This document shows, one piece after another, positions 20,952 through 28,670 of a stretch of DNA of 64,000 nt. Every line of letters starts with the position of its first letter. Position 1 is the stretch's first letter. The notes under the pieces are model-generated. The model had not been told where the DNA came from. It saw only the letters and a list, made by a program, of their open reading frames with translations, and ran no database searches. A program made the translations under genes and the position numbers. This stretch comes from Flavobacterium jumunjinense (GTDB lineage: Bacteria; Bacteroidota; Bacteroidia; Flavobacteriales; Flavobacteriaceae), in NCBI RefSeq assembly GCF_021650975.2, contig NZ_CP091285.1, positions 4,464,001 to 4,528,000 on the forward strand, given 5' to 3'.

Positions 20952-20959
20952 TAACTTTG
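20952..20959 (+). promoter_or_regulatory. -7 promoter element of the DUF4197 gene
   Basis: TAACTTTG matches TAnnTTTG, 18 bp before the ATG. The nearest TTTG upstream is only about 13 bp away, shorter than the usual spacing, so the -33 element is uncertain. Confidence 0.45.
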
Positions 20960-20977
20960 ATTTAAAATTTTATTACA

Positions 20978-21691
20978 ATGAAAAAAATAGCACTTACACT
21001 TTTAACTTTTACATTATTTAGTTGCGCAGAATTACAACAAGTTGTTGATCAATTACCACAAGGAACAGTTCCTGGTCTTAGTCAAACAGATATAGCTAGT
21101 GGTTTAAAAGAAGCTTTGGATAAAGGAATTGAGAAACAAGTATCTAAATTAACAGCTACTGATGGTTTTTTTAAAAATGAAGCGGTTAAAATATTACTTC
21201 CAGATGAATTACAAACTGTTGATAAAAAATTGAGACAAGTTGGATTATCTAAATTAGCTGATGAAGGTTTGAAAGTTTTAAACAGAGCTGCTGAAGATGC
21301 TGTAAAAGAAGCTACACCAATATTTGTTGATGCCGTTAAACAAATGTCTTTTAATGATGCTAAAAACATTTTAATGGGAGACAATTCTGCTGCTACTACC
21401 TATTTACAAAACTCTACTTCTACTGCTTTATATGGTAAATTTAATCCTGTTATTAAAAACTCATTTGCAAAAGTTGGTGCCGATAAAGTATGGAGTAATA
21501 TTATATCTAAATATAACAACATTCCTTTTGTAGAAAAAGTGAATCCAGATTTAACAGATTATACTACTAACAAGGCTATGGACGGTGTTTTTAAAATGAT
21601 AGCTGTTGAAGAACAAAGCATTAGAACCGATTTTAGCTCTAGAACTTCTGACTTATTGAAAAAAGTATTTGCTATGCAAGACAAAAAGTAA
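20978..21691 (+). CDS. DUF4197 family lipoprotein
   Basis: A 237-aa protein with a lipoprotein signal (lipobox LFSC, Cys16) followed by the DUF4197 domain. Recognisable stretches are GLSQTDIASGLKEALDKGI, FKNEAVKILLPDEL and a mostly helical C-terminal part with TDYTTNKAMDGVFKMIAVEE. The family is widespread in Proteobacteria and Bacteroidota and has no established role. It is probably a periplasm-facing membrane lipoprotein. It is a single gene with its own -7 element and a terminator. Confidence 0.85.
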   Translation: MKKIALTLLTFTLFSCAELQQVVDQLPQGTVPGLSQTDIASGLKEALDKGIEKQVSKLTATDGFFKNEAVKILLPDELQTVDKKLRQVGLSKLADEGLKVLNRAAEDAVKEATPIFVDAVKQMSFNDAKNILMGDNSAATTYLQNSTSTALYGKFNPVIKNSFAKVGADKVWSNIISKYNNIPFVEKVNPDLTDYTTNKAMDGVFKMIAVEEQSIRTDFSSRTSDLLKKVFAMQDKK

Positions 21692-21835
21692 AAACTAAAA
21701 TTTTAATATTCAATAACATATATATAACAAATCATTAACATACTCATAGCAAAAATAGTTAGATATTTGCAATATAAATAAACGAATTAGTATTTCATAT
21801 TTATATTTGGTTGGTTAAGGTTAGTTAAAAAAAAT

Positions 21836-21857
21836 ACCACATCTTTTTGGATGTGGT
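21836..21857. terminator. Bidirectional intrinsic terminator
   Basis: An 8-bp stem (accacatc/gatgtggt) between an A run and a T run. It lies between the converging DUF4197 and alpha/beta hydrolase genes. Confidence 0.8.
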
Positions 21858-21892
21858 TTTTTTTGTTTTAGGGAACAACTAGGTTCTTTTAT

Positions 21893-22702
21893 TTAATTTC
21901 TTTGTAGATATGAAATTACTGTTGTATTAAATATCTTTGGTTGTTCTACATTAACAACGTGTCCACAGTTTTCAATTATAAAAAGTTCAGCTGTTTTAAC
22001 ATGTTTTCCAACAACTTGTCGAACTGCTGGAAGAAACATATAGTCTTCTTCTCCCATTACATATAAGGTTGGTATATCTAATTCTACTTGTCGAAACCAT
22101 TTTAATACTGGATTAATTTCTGCCGTTAGCTTAAACCATTTTATAAATTCTTTTTGATAGAGTTTTTTAGCTTCATTTATGAAAAGTAATCTTGACTTTT
22201 TATGATTTTTTTTAGGCATAATTACAAATGCGAAAAACTTATAGAGTACTAAATAAGGTAAAACGTATTTAAATGTGTTTCCTAATTTCATTAGAATTTG
22301 AGATCGGAAATTCATTTTTAAAATAGCTCCTCCTAAAATCATACTTTTTACTTTCTCAGGATTCATTTCTGCTAACTGACGAATAACAATTGAACCTAGA
22401 GAAATGCCTACAAAATGTGAAGTTTCAATTTTTAGATGATTGATAACCTCAACGATATCATTAGCAATTGCTTTAAAGGTGTATTTTTGTTTAAAAGTAT
22501 TTTTAATTTTCTTTGCAGAATCGCCATGTCCTCTTAAATCTAGTAGTAAAACATTAAAATGCTTCTGAAAGTCTCGAATTTGTTTGAACCATATAGAGGA
22601 ACTTCCTCCTGCTCCATGAACAAAAGTCACCCATTCTTTTTTCTGATGATTAAGTGAATCAATATCTTCTGATGAACACTTATAAATTGTATAGTTAATC
22701 AA
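21893..22702 (-). CDS. Alpha/beta hydrolase
   Basis: A 269-aa alpha/beta-hydrolase-fold protein. It has an oxyanion-loop HGAGGSS near residue 30, LDLRGHGDS, the nucleophile elbow VGISLGS (catalytic Ser), a GEEDYMF segment with the likely acid, and ENCGHVVNVEQP with the catalytic His near the end. Substrates of this family range from esters to C-C bonds and cannot be assigned here. No signal peptide is visible. The start is a TTG, since no ATG lies at a sensible position. A 66-bp gap separates it from the BtuF-like gene on the same strand. Confidence 0.88.
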   Translation of the reverse strand: MINYTIYKCSSEDIDSLNHQKKEWVTFVHGAGGSSSIWFKQIRDFQKHFNVLLLDLRGHGDSAKKIKNTFKQKYTFKAIANDIVEVINHLKIETSHFVGISLGSIVIRQLAEMNPEKVKSMILGGAILKMNFRSQILMKLGNTFKYVLPYLVLYKFFAFVIMPKKNHKKSRLLFINEAKKLYQKEFIKWFKLTAEINPVLKWFRQVELDIPTLYVMGEEDYMFLPAVRQVVGKHVKTAELFIIENCGHVVNVEQPKIFNTTVISYLQRN

Positions 22703-22768
22703 TTACTTTATTTTAAGGAATACAAATGTAGTTGTTTGCAACCAAAACAATTGATAAACAATTCCTAA

Positions 22769-23566
22769 TTATATTGCATCATGCACTTTTTTGAAATATT
22801 CAAATGCTTTAACTAATCTACTTCCATACCAAGAGAACATTTCTCCATCTACAAAAACAGTTTTAGCATGATGTGTGGATCGCCCTACTTCAAAAGCGTG
22901 TTCGTCTTTAAAAGGGAAAGGCTCAGAAGAAAGTAACACATAATCTGGATCACCTTCTAATCGAATTTTCTTTAATTCTACTTCTGGGTATCGACTTTCT
23001 TTATCTTCATAGATATTTACAAAATGATTTAATTTTAACAATTCATTTATAAAAGTTGATTTGCCAGCAGCCATATAAGGATTCGCCCAAATAAAATAAG
23101 CTACTTTCTTTTCTGGTTTGTCTTTTATGAACTTCTTAAAATCTTGAAGGGCAAAATTTGTTTTATCTATCCACTTTTGAGCATTCGTTCTTTTGTCAAA
23201 AAGTTCCCCAAAATCAAGAATCATTTTTAAATTATCTTCTATAGTAAAGATATCTGTAACCCAAACAGGACAAATTGCACTCAATTCTTCTACAATTTCT
23301 TTTGTATTCTCTTCCTTATTGCAAATTATAATATCGGGTTGAAGTGCAACAATTTTATCAAACTTTATCTTTTTAGTTCCACCAACTCTTGTCTTTGTTG
23401 ATTTTAAATGAAATGGATGAATACAAAACTTCGTAATTCCTACTATTTCATCTTCTAATCCTAAATCGCATAATAGTTCTGTTTGAGAAGGCACAAGAGA
23501 GATAATTCTCTTTGGTGTTTTTTCAAAAGTATGTGTGGTTCCAAGTTGGTCAATTAATTCTTTCAT
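22769..23566 (-). CDS. BtuF-like helical-backbone metal/cofactor-binding protein without signal peptide
   Basis: A 265-aa class III substrate-binding-protein fold (PeriBP_2 type). It has RIISLVPSQTELLCDLGLEDEIVGITKFC at the start, then VGGTKKIKFDKIVALQPDIIIC, a long backbone helix, and a second lobe with KKVAYFIWANPYMAAG. Relatives bind B12, heme or ferric siderophores for ABC importers. No export signal and no lipobox is present, so this protein is predicted to be cytoplasmic, unlike true BtuF. It is followed after 3 bp of spacing by the gene at 23570 upstream in the same operon. No ABC permease or ATPase is near. Confidence 0.75.
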   Translation of the reverse strand: MKELIDQLGTTHTFEKTPKRIISLVPSQTELLCDLGLEDEIVGITKFCIHPFHLKSTKTRVGGTKKIKFDKIVALQPDIIICNKEENTKEIVEELSAICPVWVTDIFTIEDNLKMILDFGELFDKRTNAQKWIDKTNFALQDFKKFIKDKPEKKVAYFIWANPYMAAGKSTFINELLKLNHFVNIYEDKESRYPEVELKKIRLEGDPDYVLLSSEPFPFKDEHAFEVGRSTHHAKTVFVDGEMFSWYGSRLVKAFEYFKKVHDAI

Positions 23567-23569
23567 TAG

Positions 23570-24070
23570 TTAGTTTTTGTCTAATGATTTAGCTATTTTT
23601 TTATTGTTTACCAGCAATAAATAACCAACTACAATACTTAATACTTGAGTAATAATTAAATAATAATCGATTGGTGTATTTCCTAAGGTTCGATGACTAA
23701 TCTCATTTTTAAATAAGTTGACAATTTGGAATATTAATTCTGGAATAGGATTTACAATCAACATTAAAGAAATAATCGAAATTGACAATAAAATAATTGA
23801 ATAAGAACTTAAGTTCCCTATAATGATTTCATCATCGTCAAAGTTTTTATCTAGTTTTAATATCGCTATAATAAAATCTGCATTGAATAATAAAACAAAA
23901 AGAGAAGCTATCATCAACAAAACACTACCAAGTAGGACAAGAAAGGTTGAGAGACTATAGCCCTCAATATAATATGTAGAAAATTGAGGTATAAAATAAA
24001 ACAAAATGGCAATTAAGTTGTACAACCCAAAAACCTTAATTACTAATCTAAAAAAATCTCTTTTCGTCAT
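23570..24070 (-). CDS. Hypothetical integral membrane protein (about four helices)
   Basis: A 166-aa protein with about four hydrophobic segments (roughly 10-30, 42-63, 87-110 and 137-156), short loops and a lysine-rich tail. No family recognised. It sits between pyrF (4 bp upstream) and the BtuF-like gene (3 bp downstream), which implies a single transcript. Its role is unknown. Confidence 0.7.
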   Translation of the reverse strand: MTKRDFFRLVIKVFGLYNLIAILFYFIPQFSTYYIEGYSLSTFLVLLGSVLLMIASLFVLLFNADFIIAILKLDKNFDDDEIIIGNLSSYSIILLSISIISLMLIVNPIPELIFQIVNLFKNEISHRTLGNTPIDYYLIITQVLSIVVGYLLLVNNKKIAKSLDKN

Positions 24071-24074
24071 TATC

Positions 24075-24890
24075 TTATTTATTCAAAATTAATTCCATTT
24101 CTTTTTGCAGTTTCAAGGCTTCTTCTCTTGCTTTTTCCGCAAAATCTGTTCCATTTGAAGAATAAATAATTCCTCTTGAAGAATTAATTAGCAAACCTAC
24201 ATTTTTATTCATTCCGTATTTACAAACTTCAGACAAACTTCCTCCTTGTGCACCAACTCCCGGAACTAATAAGAAACTATCTGGTACAATTTTTCTAATA
24301 TCGGTAAAAAATTCAGCTTTAGTAGCGCCCACAACGTACATTAAATTTTCTGAATTTTTCCAAGTTTTTGAAGTCGTTAATACTGTTTTATACAATTCTA
24401 TTCCATCTACAAATTGAGTTTGAAAATCAAATGCTCCTTCATTAGACGTTAGAGCCAACATAATAGTATGTTTGTTTTCGAAGGCTAAAAAAGGTTCTAC
24501 TGAGTCTTTTCCCATATAGGGTGCTACAGTTACACTATCAAAATTTAAATCTTCAAAAAAGGCTTTTGCATACATAGAAGAAGTATTCCCTATATCGCCT
24601 CTTTTTGCATCTGCAATGGTAAAAATATCAGGATGTTTCTCATTAATATAATTAATTGTCTTTTCAAGAGATTGCCAACCTTTAATTCCATAAGCTTCAT
24701 AGAAAGCAGTATTCGGTTTGTAGGAAACACACAAATCGTGCGTTGCATCTATTATAGCCTTATTAAATTCGAAAATTGGATCTTCTGTTTCCAATAAGTA
24801 GTTTGGAATCTTATTCAAATCGACATCTAGTCCAATGCATAGAAATGATTTTTTAATTTGAATTTGTTGCGCTAGTTGTTGTGTTGTCAT
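24075..24890 (-). CDS. pyrF: Orotidine 5'-phosphate decarboxylase (type 2)
   Basis: PyrF decarboxylates OMP to UMP, the last step of de novo UMP synthesis. The 271-aa length and motifs are those of the longer type 2 subfamily: [14 protein letters not shown] at the start, the catalytic [15 protein letters not shown] with its Lys and Asp residues, and [10 protein letters not shown] in the phosphate-binding loop. It is the first gene of a close-packed group with a membrane protein and the BtuF-like protein. A TAGATTTG on the minus strand at 24912-24919 is a possible -7 element. Confidence 0.95.
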   Translation of the reverse strand: MTTQQLAQQIQIKKSFLCIGLDVDLNKIPNYLLETEDPIFEFNKAIIDATHDLCVSYKPNTAFYEAYGIKGWQSLEKTINYINEKHPDIFTIADAKRGDIGNTSSMYAKAFFEDLNFDSVTVAPYMGKDSVEPFLAFENKHTIMLALTSNEGAFDFQTQFVDGIELYKTVLTTSKTWKNSENLMYVVGATKAEFFTDIRKIVPDSFLLVPGVGAQGGSLSEVCKYGMNKNVGLLINSSRGIIYSSNGTDFAEKAREEALKLQKEMELILNK

Positions 24891-24971
24891 GAAAAATTAT
24901 TGTTGTTGCTGCAAATCTACAAAGTTTAAGCTTGAAAAATAAATATTGTGTAAATATCTAACGAAATCCTG

Positions 24972-25006
24972 TAAATAGTTTGATCTGCTTCTGGTATAAA
25001 TTTGTT
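24972..25006 (+). promoter_or_regulatory. Shared-motif promoter, site 1 (before the 81-aa gene)
   Basis: TAAATA (24972-24977), 19 bp, then TAAATTTGTT (24997-25006). It aligns without gaps to the dps promoter over 49 bp, including the flanking AAATCCTGTAA upstream and AAAC downstream. This is the least conserved upstream box of the five sites. Confidence 0.6.
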
Positions 25007-25022
25007 TTAAACAAATCAAGTT

Positions 25023-25268
25023 ATGAAAACAATAATGATACTTCAAAAAATGACAGCTGATTGTATGTTTATATTAATTTCTACTTGTACTAATGATTTA
25101 GTTGTTAATGCAAAACAAGTCAATTATTTTGAAATGTTTATGCTATCCTTCGCTATTGAATGTAAAAATACAGTTATGAAGGAAAAACCTATTCTTAAAG
25201 ACACTGTCTTAAAATTATATAAAGATTGTCAAAAATCCTGTAAGACGTTCTTTACCATCGCAACTTAA
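25023..25268 (+). CDS. Hypothetical small Cys-containing protein
   Basis: An 81-aa protein of unknown family, probably helical. It has five Cys residues, two of them in DCQKSCK near the end. It has a promoter of the shared stress type 19 bp upstream, which supports it being a real gene. Its 3' end contains the whole core of the dps promoter (25241-25275), so stop codon and promoter are superimposed. Role unknown, perhaps a stress-induced regulator or metal/redox-responsive protein (inference only). Confidence 0.6.
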   Translation: MKTIMILQKMTADCMFILISTCTNDLVVNAKQVNYFEMFMLSFAIECKNTVMKEKPILKDTVLKLYKDCQKSCKTFFTIAT

Positions 25269-25275
25269 CTTTGTA
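25241..25275 (+). promoter_or_regulatory. Shared-motif promoter, site 2 (dps)
   Basis: TAAGAC (25241-25246), 19 bp, then TAACTTTGTA (25266-25275). The upstream extension is TCCTGTAAGACGTT. It lies inside the last codons of the 81-aa ORF and 24 bp before the dps ATG. Confidence 0.65.
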
Positions 25276-25298
25276 TCAAACAAAAAACAAAAAATAAT

Positions 25299-25766
25299 AT
25301 GGAACCAAAAATTGGACTAACAAAAGAAGAATTATCAAAAAGCATTAAAGATTTAACCGTTGTATTATCTAATGAAATGATACTATATGTTAAGACTAGG
25401 AAATTTCATTGGAATGTAACTGGAAATAGTTTTATGGAATTACACAAGCTTTTTGAAAACCAATATAGCACATTAGAAGAAACGATTGATGATGTAGCAG
25501 AAAGAATTAGTGAGCTTGGAGGAAAGGCTATTGGAACTATGAAGGAATTCATAAAACATTCTATCCTTGAAGAAGATTCTAACTTTATTAATCAAAATGA
25601 AATGTTAGAAGAATTGCTAAATGATCACGAAAAAATCATTATTCAACTTAGAAAATTCATAAAAAATGCGGAAGAAATTGAAGATGTAGGAACAGCCGAT
25701 TTCCTTACTAGTATTTTAATGGATCATGAATCTAAATCATGGATTCTAAGAAAGTATTTAAGCTAA
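25299..25766 (+). CDS. dps: Dps family DNA-binding/ferritin-like protein
   Basis: Dps forms dodecamers that oxidise and store iron with peroxide and protect DNA. The 155-aa four-helix protein has the ferroxidase signature: FHWNVTGNSFMELHKLFENQY, followed by the acidic ETIDDVAERISELGG, giving the inter-subunit His/Asp/Glu ligands. The C-terminal helix has LMDHESKSWILRKYL. Its own promoter is shared-motif site 2. A CsbD-like gene follows 47 bp later, which fits a general stress role. Confidence 0.95.
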   Translation: MEPKIGLTKEELSKSIKDLTVVLSNEMILYVKTRKFHWNVTGNSFMELHKLFENQYSTLEETIDDVAERISELGGKAIGTMKEFIKHSILEEDSNFINQNEMLEELLNDHEKIIIQLRKFIKNAEEIEDVGTADFLTSILMDHESKSWILRKYLS

Positions 25767-25813
25767 AAGATGCTATTAACAGAAAAATAAATATTAATTT
25801 TAAAACAAATATT

Positions 25814-25999
25814 ATGAACACAACAGATTTAAAAGGAAAATGGAACCAAGTAAAAGGAAAACTAAAACAAGAATATGCTGATTTGACAGAAAATGATTTA
25901 CTGTATGAAGAAGGAAAAGAAGAAGAACTTTATGGTCGAATTCAAGAGCGAATTGGTAAATCGAAAGATGAAATTAAAAAATGGATTGCTGATTTATAA
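25814..25999 (+). CDS. CsbD family stress protein
   Basis: 61 aa from the ATG at 25814. An in-frame extension back to 25739 overlaps dps and has no family similarity, so I reject it. The protein has the CsbD pattern: DLKGKWNQVKGKLKQEYADLTENDL followed by a charged amphipathic helix (GRIQERIGKSKDEIKKWI). CsbD-like proteins are small, hydrophilic, stress-induced proteins of unknown mechanism. It is probably co-transcribed with dps and closed by the terminator at 26024. Confidence 0.9.
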   Translation: MNTTDLKGKWNQVKGKLKQEYADLTENDLLYEEGKEEELYGRIQERIGKSKDEIKKWIADL

Positions 26000-26023
26000 G
26001 AATCAAAAAAATACAAGCTATTA

Positions 26024-26047
26024 AAAAAGAGGCGAAAGCCTCTTTTT
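26024..26047 (+). terminator. Intrinsic terminator after csbD-like gene
   Basis: A 10-bp stem (aaaaagaggc/gcctcttttt) closed by a GAAA tetraloop and ending in T residues. It precedes the AI-2E transporter gene by 25 bp. Confidence 0.85.
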
Positions 26048-26072
26048 AACTATATAATAAAGGATAAAACAA

Positions 26073-27185
26073 ATGAATTCAAATAAAACATATCATCCAG
26101 TACTAGATATTATTACTTTTATAGCAATAATCTTTATCGCCTATACATTACAAGAAGTAATTGTACCTTTATTATTTGCAATCATTTTAAGTGTTTTAGT
26201 ATTTCCAATTGTACATTTTTTAGAAAAGAAACTTCGCATAAACAGAATTTTCTCTGCATTAATTTCAATCATAACATTAAGTCTAATTATAATGATAATT
26301 GCCACTTTTGTTGGAGTACAAATGAATGAAATCGCATCAAAAAGTGATCAATATTATACTAGTGCGAAAGAAAAAATAATTCCTTTAATTAATAAAGCCG
26401 AACAATCGACAGGAATTCAAACGGAAGAGATTATTCAATCCGAGAATATGAAAATGGGGGAAATGGTGAAAGATAACTTTTCAAACATAACCGATTTCTT
26501 ATTAGCTTCTGGAAGTCTTTTGAGTAACTTAGTAATTGTTCCACTATACATGTTTTTTTTCTTATTATATCGTAAATTTTTCATCCGATTTATCTACTTA
26601 ATCTGCACAAAAAAAGGAAATAAAAAAGAAACCAAAACAATTCTAGAAAAACTATATGGTGTGCAACAAAATTATTTAATTGGTTTATTAACCGTTATGC
26701 TAATTGTTGGTTGTTTAAATTCAATTGGCCTACTTCTTTTAGGTATTGACTATCCTTTTTTCTTTGGTTTTTTATGTGCACTACTATTATTAATTCCTTA
26801 CATAGGTATTATAATTGGTTCGCTTCTACCTGCCTTGGTTGCTTTAGCTACAAAAGATTCAATTTGGTATTCTCTAGGAGTTATTTCTATTTTTGGTTTT
26901 ATACAATTCTTAGAAGGTAATTTTATTACTCCAAAAATAACAGGTTCTAAAGTGAGTATTAATGCTTTCGTTTCTATTCTATCAATAATTGTTTTCTCAA
27001 TGCTCTGGGGAACCTCTGGAATGATATTAGCATTACCTGTTACCGCAAGTTTAAAAGTCCTTTTTGATCATTCTTCAAAATTTGAACCTATCGGTTTTTT
27101 ATTAGGGCAGCCAACCGATGAGTTTTTAAAGAGTAAAGCACGGAGACGATTAAAAATTTGGAAAGAAATTAGAAAAAATAAATAA
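26073..27185 (+). CDS. AI-2E family transporter
   Basis: A 370-aa polytopic membrane protein of the AI-2 exporter/PerM family. About eight hydrophobic helices are interrupted by a soluble coiled segment (about 80-140). The conserved C-terminal motifs are PFFFGFLCALLLLIPYIGIIIGSLLPA, FLEGNFITPKITGSKVSINAFVSI and a final GTSGMILALPVTASLKVL. Members export small molecules or ions, and some are Na+/H+ antiporters, so the substrate is not assignable. It starts an operon with a lipoprotein (1-bp gap) and an MscS channel (2-bp gap). Confidence 0.9.
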   Translation: MNSNKTYHPVLDIITFIAIIFIAYTLQEVIVPLLFAIILSVLVFPIVHFLEKKLRINRIFSALISIITLSLIIMIIATFVGVQMNEIASKSDQYYTSAKEKIIPLINKAEQSTGIQTEEIIQSENMKMGEMVKDNFSNITDFLLASGSLLSNLVIVPLYMFFFLLYRKFFIRFIYLICTKKGNKKETKTILEKLYGVQQNYLIGLLTVMLIVGCLNSIGLLLLGIDYPFFFGFLCALLLLIPYIGIIIGSLLPALVALATKDSIWYSLGVISIFGFIQFLEGNFITPKITGSKVSINAFVSILSIIVFSMLWGTSGMILALPVTASLKVLFDHSSKFEPIGFLLGQPTDEFLKSKARRRLKIWKEIRKNK

Positions 27186-27186
27186 T

Positions 27187-27726
27187 ATGAAAACAACACT
27201 ATATATACTATCATTCCTTTTTTTATTTGGATGTAAAAAAATAACTAATGAACTTAATATTGATGAAAACAAATTAGATGAAATTAGTGAAGCAATAATG
27301 GAAGACAACACGGTAGACTTGTTTATTAGAAAAGATTCTTTTCTAGGTATTTCAATATATGATTCTATAAATGAACACAAATTTATATTAACAAAACAAG
27401 TTGACACTATCTATAATCCAGAACAAGATTGCTACGTTTTATCTACAATTCAGTATGAAAATTTAGCTAAAGTTATTACAAAAGGAAAAAACAAAAACAG
27501 CATAGACCGCATCATAATAACCTCTCCAGAAGCAAAAACCGAATTAGGTATTAGTGTGGGGACTAGTTTTAAATATATAAAAGAAAAAATTTCAGCTTTT
27601 GAAATTAAGAATTCAGAAAGTGGAAGACGCTATATACAGGATTCTAATTTTAAATATTTTTTAAATGATAATACATCAAACACTATTTCAGATAGTTTAA
27701 AAGTAACACAAATTATAATCGAATAA
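27187..27726 (+). CDS. Hypothetical lipoprotein
   Basis: A 179-aa protein with a lipoprotein signal (lipobox LFGC, Cys16). The mature part is charged, and a segment around 115-150 (ITSPEAKTELGISVGTSFKYIKEK) may form a beta-rich domain. No family recognised. Its placement between a transporter gene and mscS, with almost no spacing, suggests a shared role in envelope or osmotic stress. Confidence 0.75.
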   Translation: MKTTLYILSFLFLFGCKKITNELNIDENKLDEISEAIMEDNTVDLFIRKDSFLGISIYDSINEHKFILTKQVDTIYNPEQDCYVLSTIQYENLAKVITKGKNKNSIDRIIITSPEAKTELGISVGTSFKYIKEKISAFEIKNSESGRRYIQDSNFKYFLNDNTSNTISDSLKVTQIIIE

Positions 27727-27728
27727 AT

Positions 27729-28574
27729 ATGAGTGAACAAATTGAACTTTTTAAAGCATCTATAAATAAAAGCTGGCAAAATTTTTATGAAGCAATGCCA
27801 ACATTACTTTTTGCAATGCTTGTCTTTGGCTTAGGTTTATTGCTAATTAAAAAATTTAAATCATTTGCCTATATCATTATTGATAAAAAATCCAAAGACC
27901 CTTTAGTTAGCGATTTCTTAGTTAATGTAATCTCTTTAGTGCTAACTATTTTTCTATTAGTAATTTCTTTAAGTATTTTAGGTTTTGGAGAAATTACAGA
28001 TAAAATTTTAGCTGGAGCAGGAATTACCACTTTCATTATTGGTTTTGCGCTAAAAGACATTGGAGAAAACTTTCTTTCTGGAATTATAATGGCTTTCAAA
28101 AGACCTTTCAGAATTGGTGATTTAATCGAAATTAATAATTTTAAAGGAAAAGTAACCAATATGTCTTTACGAGAAACGTTAATTAAGACATTAGACGGAA
28201 AAGAAGTTTTTATTCCTAACGGTATGGTGACAAAAAACGGATTAATAAATTATACTTTAGATGATCTACTACGTACCGATTTTAGCATTGGTTTAGACTA
28301 TAATGATGACACAGCAAAAGCGATTGATATTATTGAAGATATTCTAAAAAACAAAGAAGGTGTTTTACAAAACCCTGAACCCTATGCCGTAATTGATGAA
28401 TTAGCTACAAGTACAGTAAATGTAAAAGTATCCTATTGGTACATGACAAACAATATTAAAGTACCTGGAACAAAACTTAGAAGTCAAATTATGTATAGTG
28501 TTTTTAAAACGTTAATGGAAAAAGGCTTTGGATTACCATCAGATATTGTTGAAGTAAAAATGTTAGAAAAATAG
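27729..28574 (+). CDS. Small-conductance mechanosensitive channel (MscS family)
   Basis: A 281-aa channel with three N-terminal membrane helices and the pore helix region AGAGITTFIIGFALKDIGENF. The beta domain follows (PFRIGDLIEI, GKVTNMSLRET, VFIPNGMVTKNGLIN), then a cytoplasmic vestibule domain. MscS channels open under membrane tension and release solutes on hypo-osmotic shock. It is the last gene of the operon that begins with the AI-2E-type transporter, and its length is typical. Confidence 0.95.
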   Translation: MSEQIELFKASINKSWQNFYEAMPTLLFAMLVFGLGLLLIKKFKSFAYIIIDKKSKDPLVSDFLVNVISLVLTIFLLVISLSILGFGEITDKILAGAGITTFIIGFALKDIGENFLSGIIMAFKRPFRIGDLIEINNFKGKVTNMSLRETLIKTLDGKEVFIPNGMVTKNGLINYTLDDLLRTDFSIGLDYNDDTAKAIDIIEDILKNKEGVLQNPEPYAVIDELATSTVNVKVSYWYMTNNIKVPGTKLRSQIMYSVFKTLMEKGFGLPSDIVEVKMLEK

Positions 28575-28670
28575 TAATTTTATAGCAATGTTAAATAAAA
28601 GAAAAGTGATTTTTTATCGCTATAAACGTTATCAATGTCATTATAATGTCGCAAATTATATAGTCAAACT

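Larger units (their letters stand above)
20176..20977. other. Large gene-free interval (802 bp) between divergent genes
   Basis: There is no ORF of useful size on either strand. The left 350 bp are low-complexity AT-rich sequence. The right half contains two hairpins and a possible transcript (separate entry) and a -7-like element before the DUF4197 gene. No conserved cobalamin riboswitch core was seen. Confidence 0.5.

Noticed and set aside
20176..20977. Cobalamin riboswitch upstream of icmF
   Set aside because: I searched both strands by eye for the conserved core and found none; the gap is low-complexity sequence.
25739..25813. N-terminal extension of the CsbD-like protein back into dps
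   Set aside because: It overlaps the dps end, and the extra 25 residues are outside the family; the ATG at 25814 is better.
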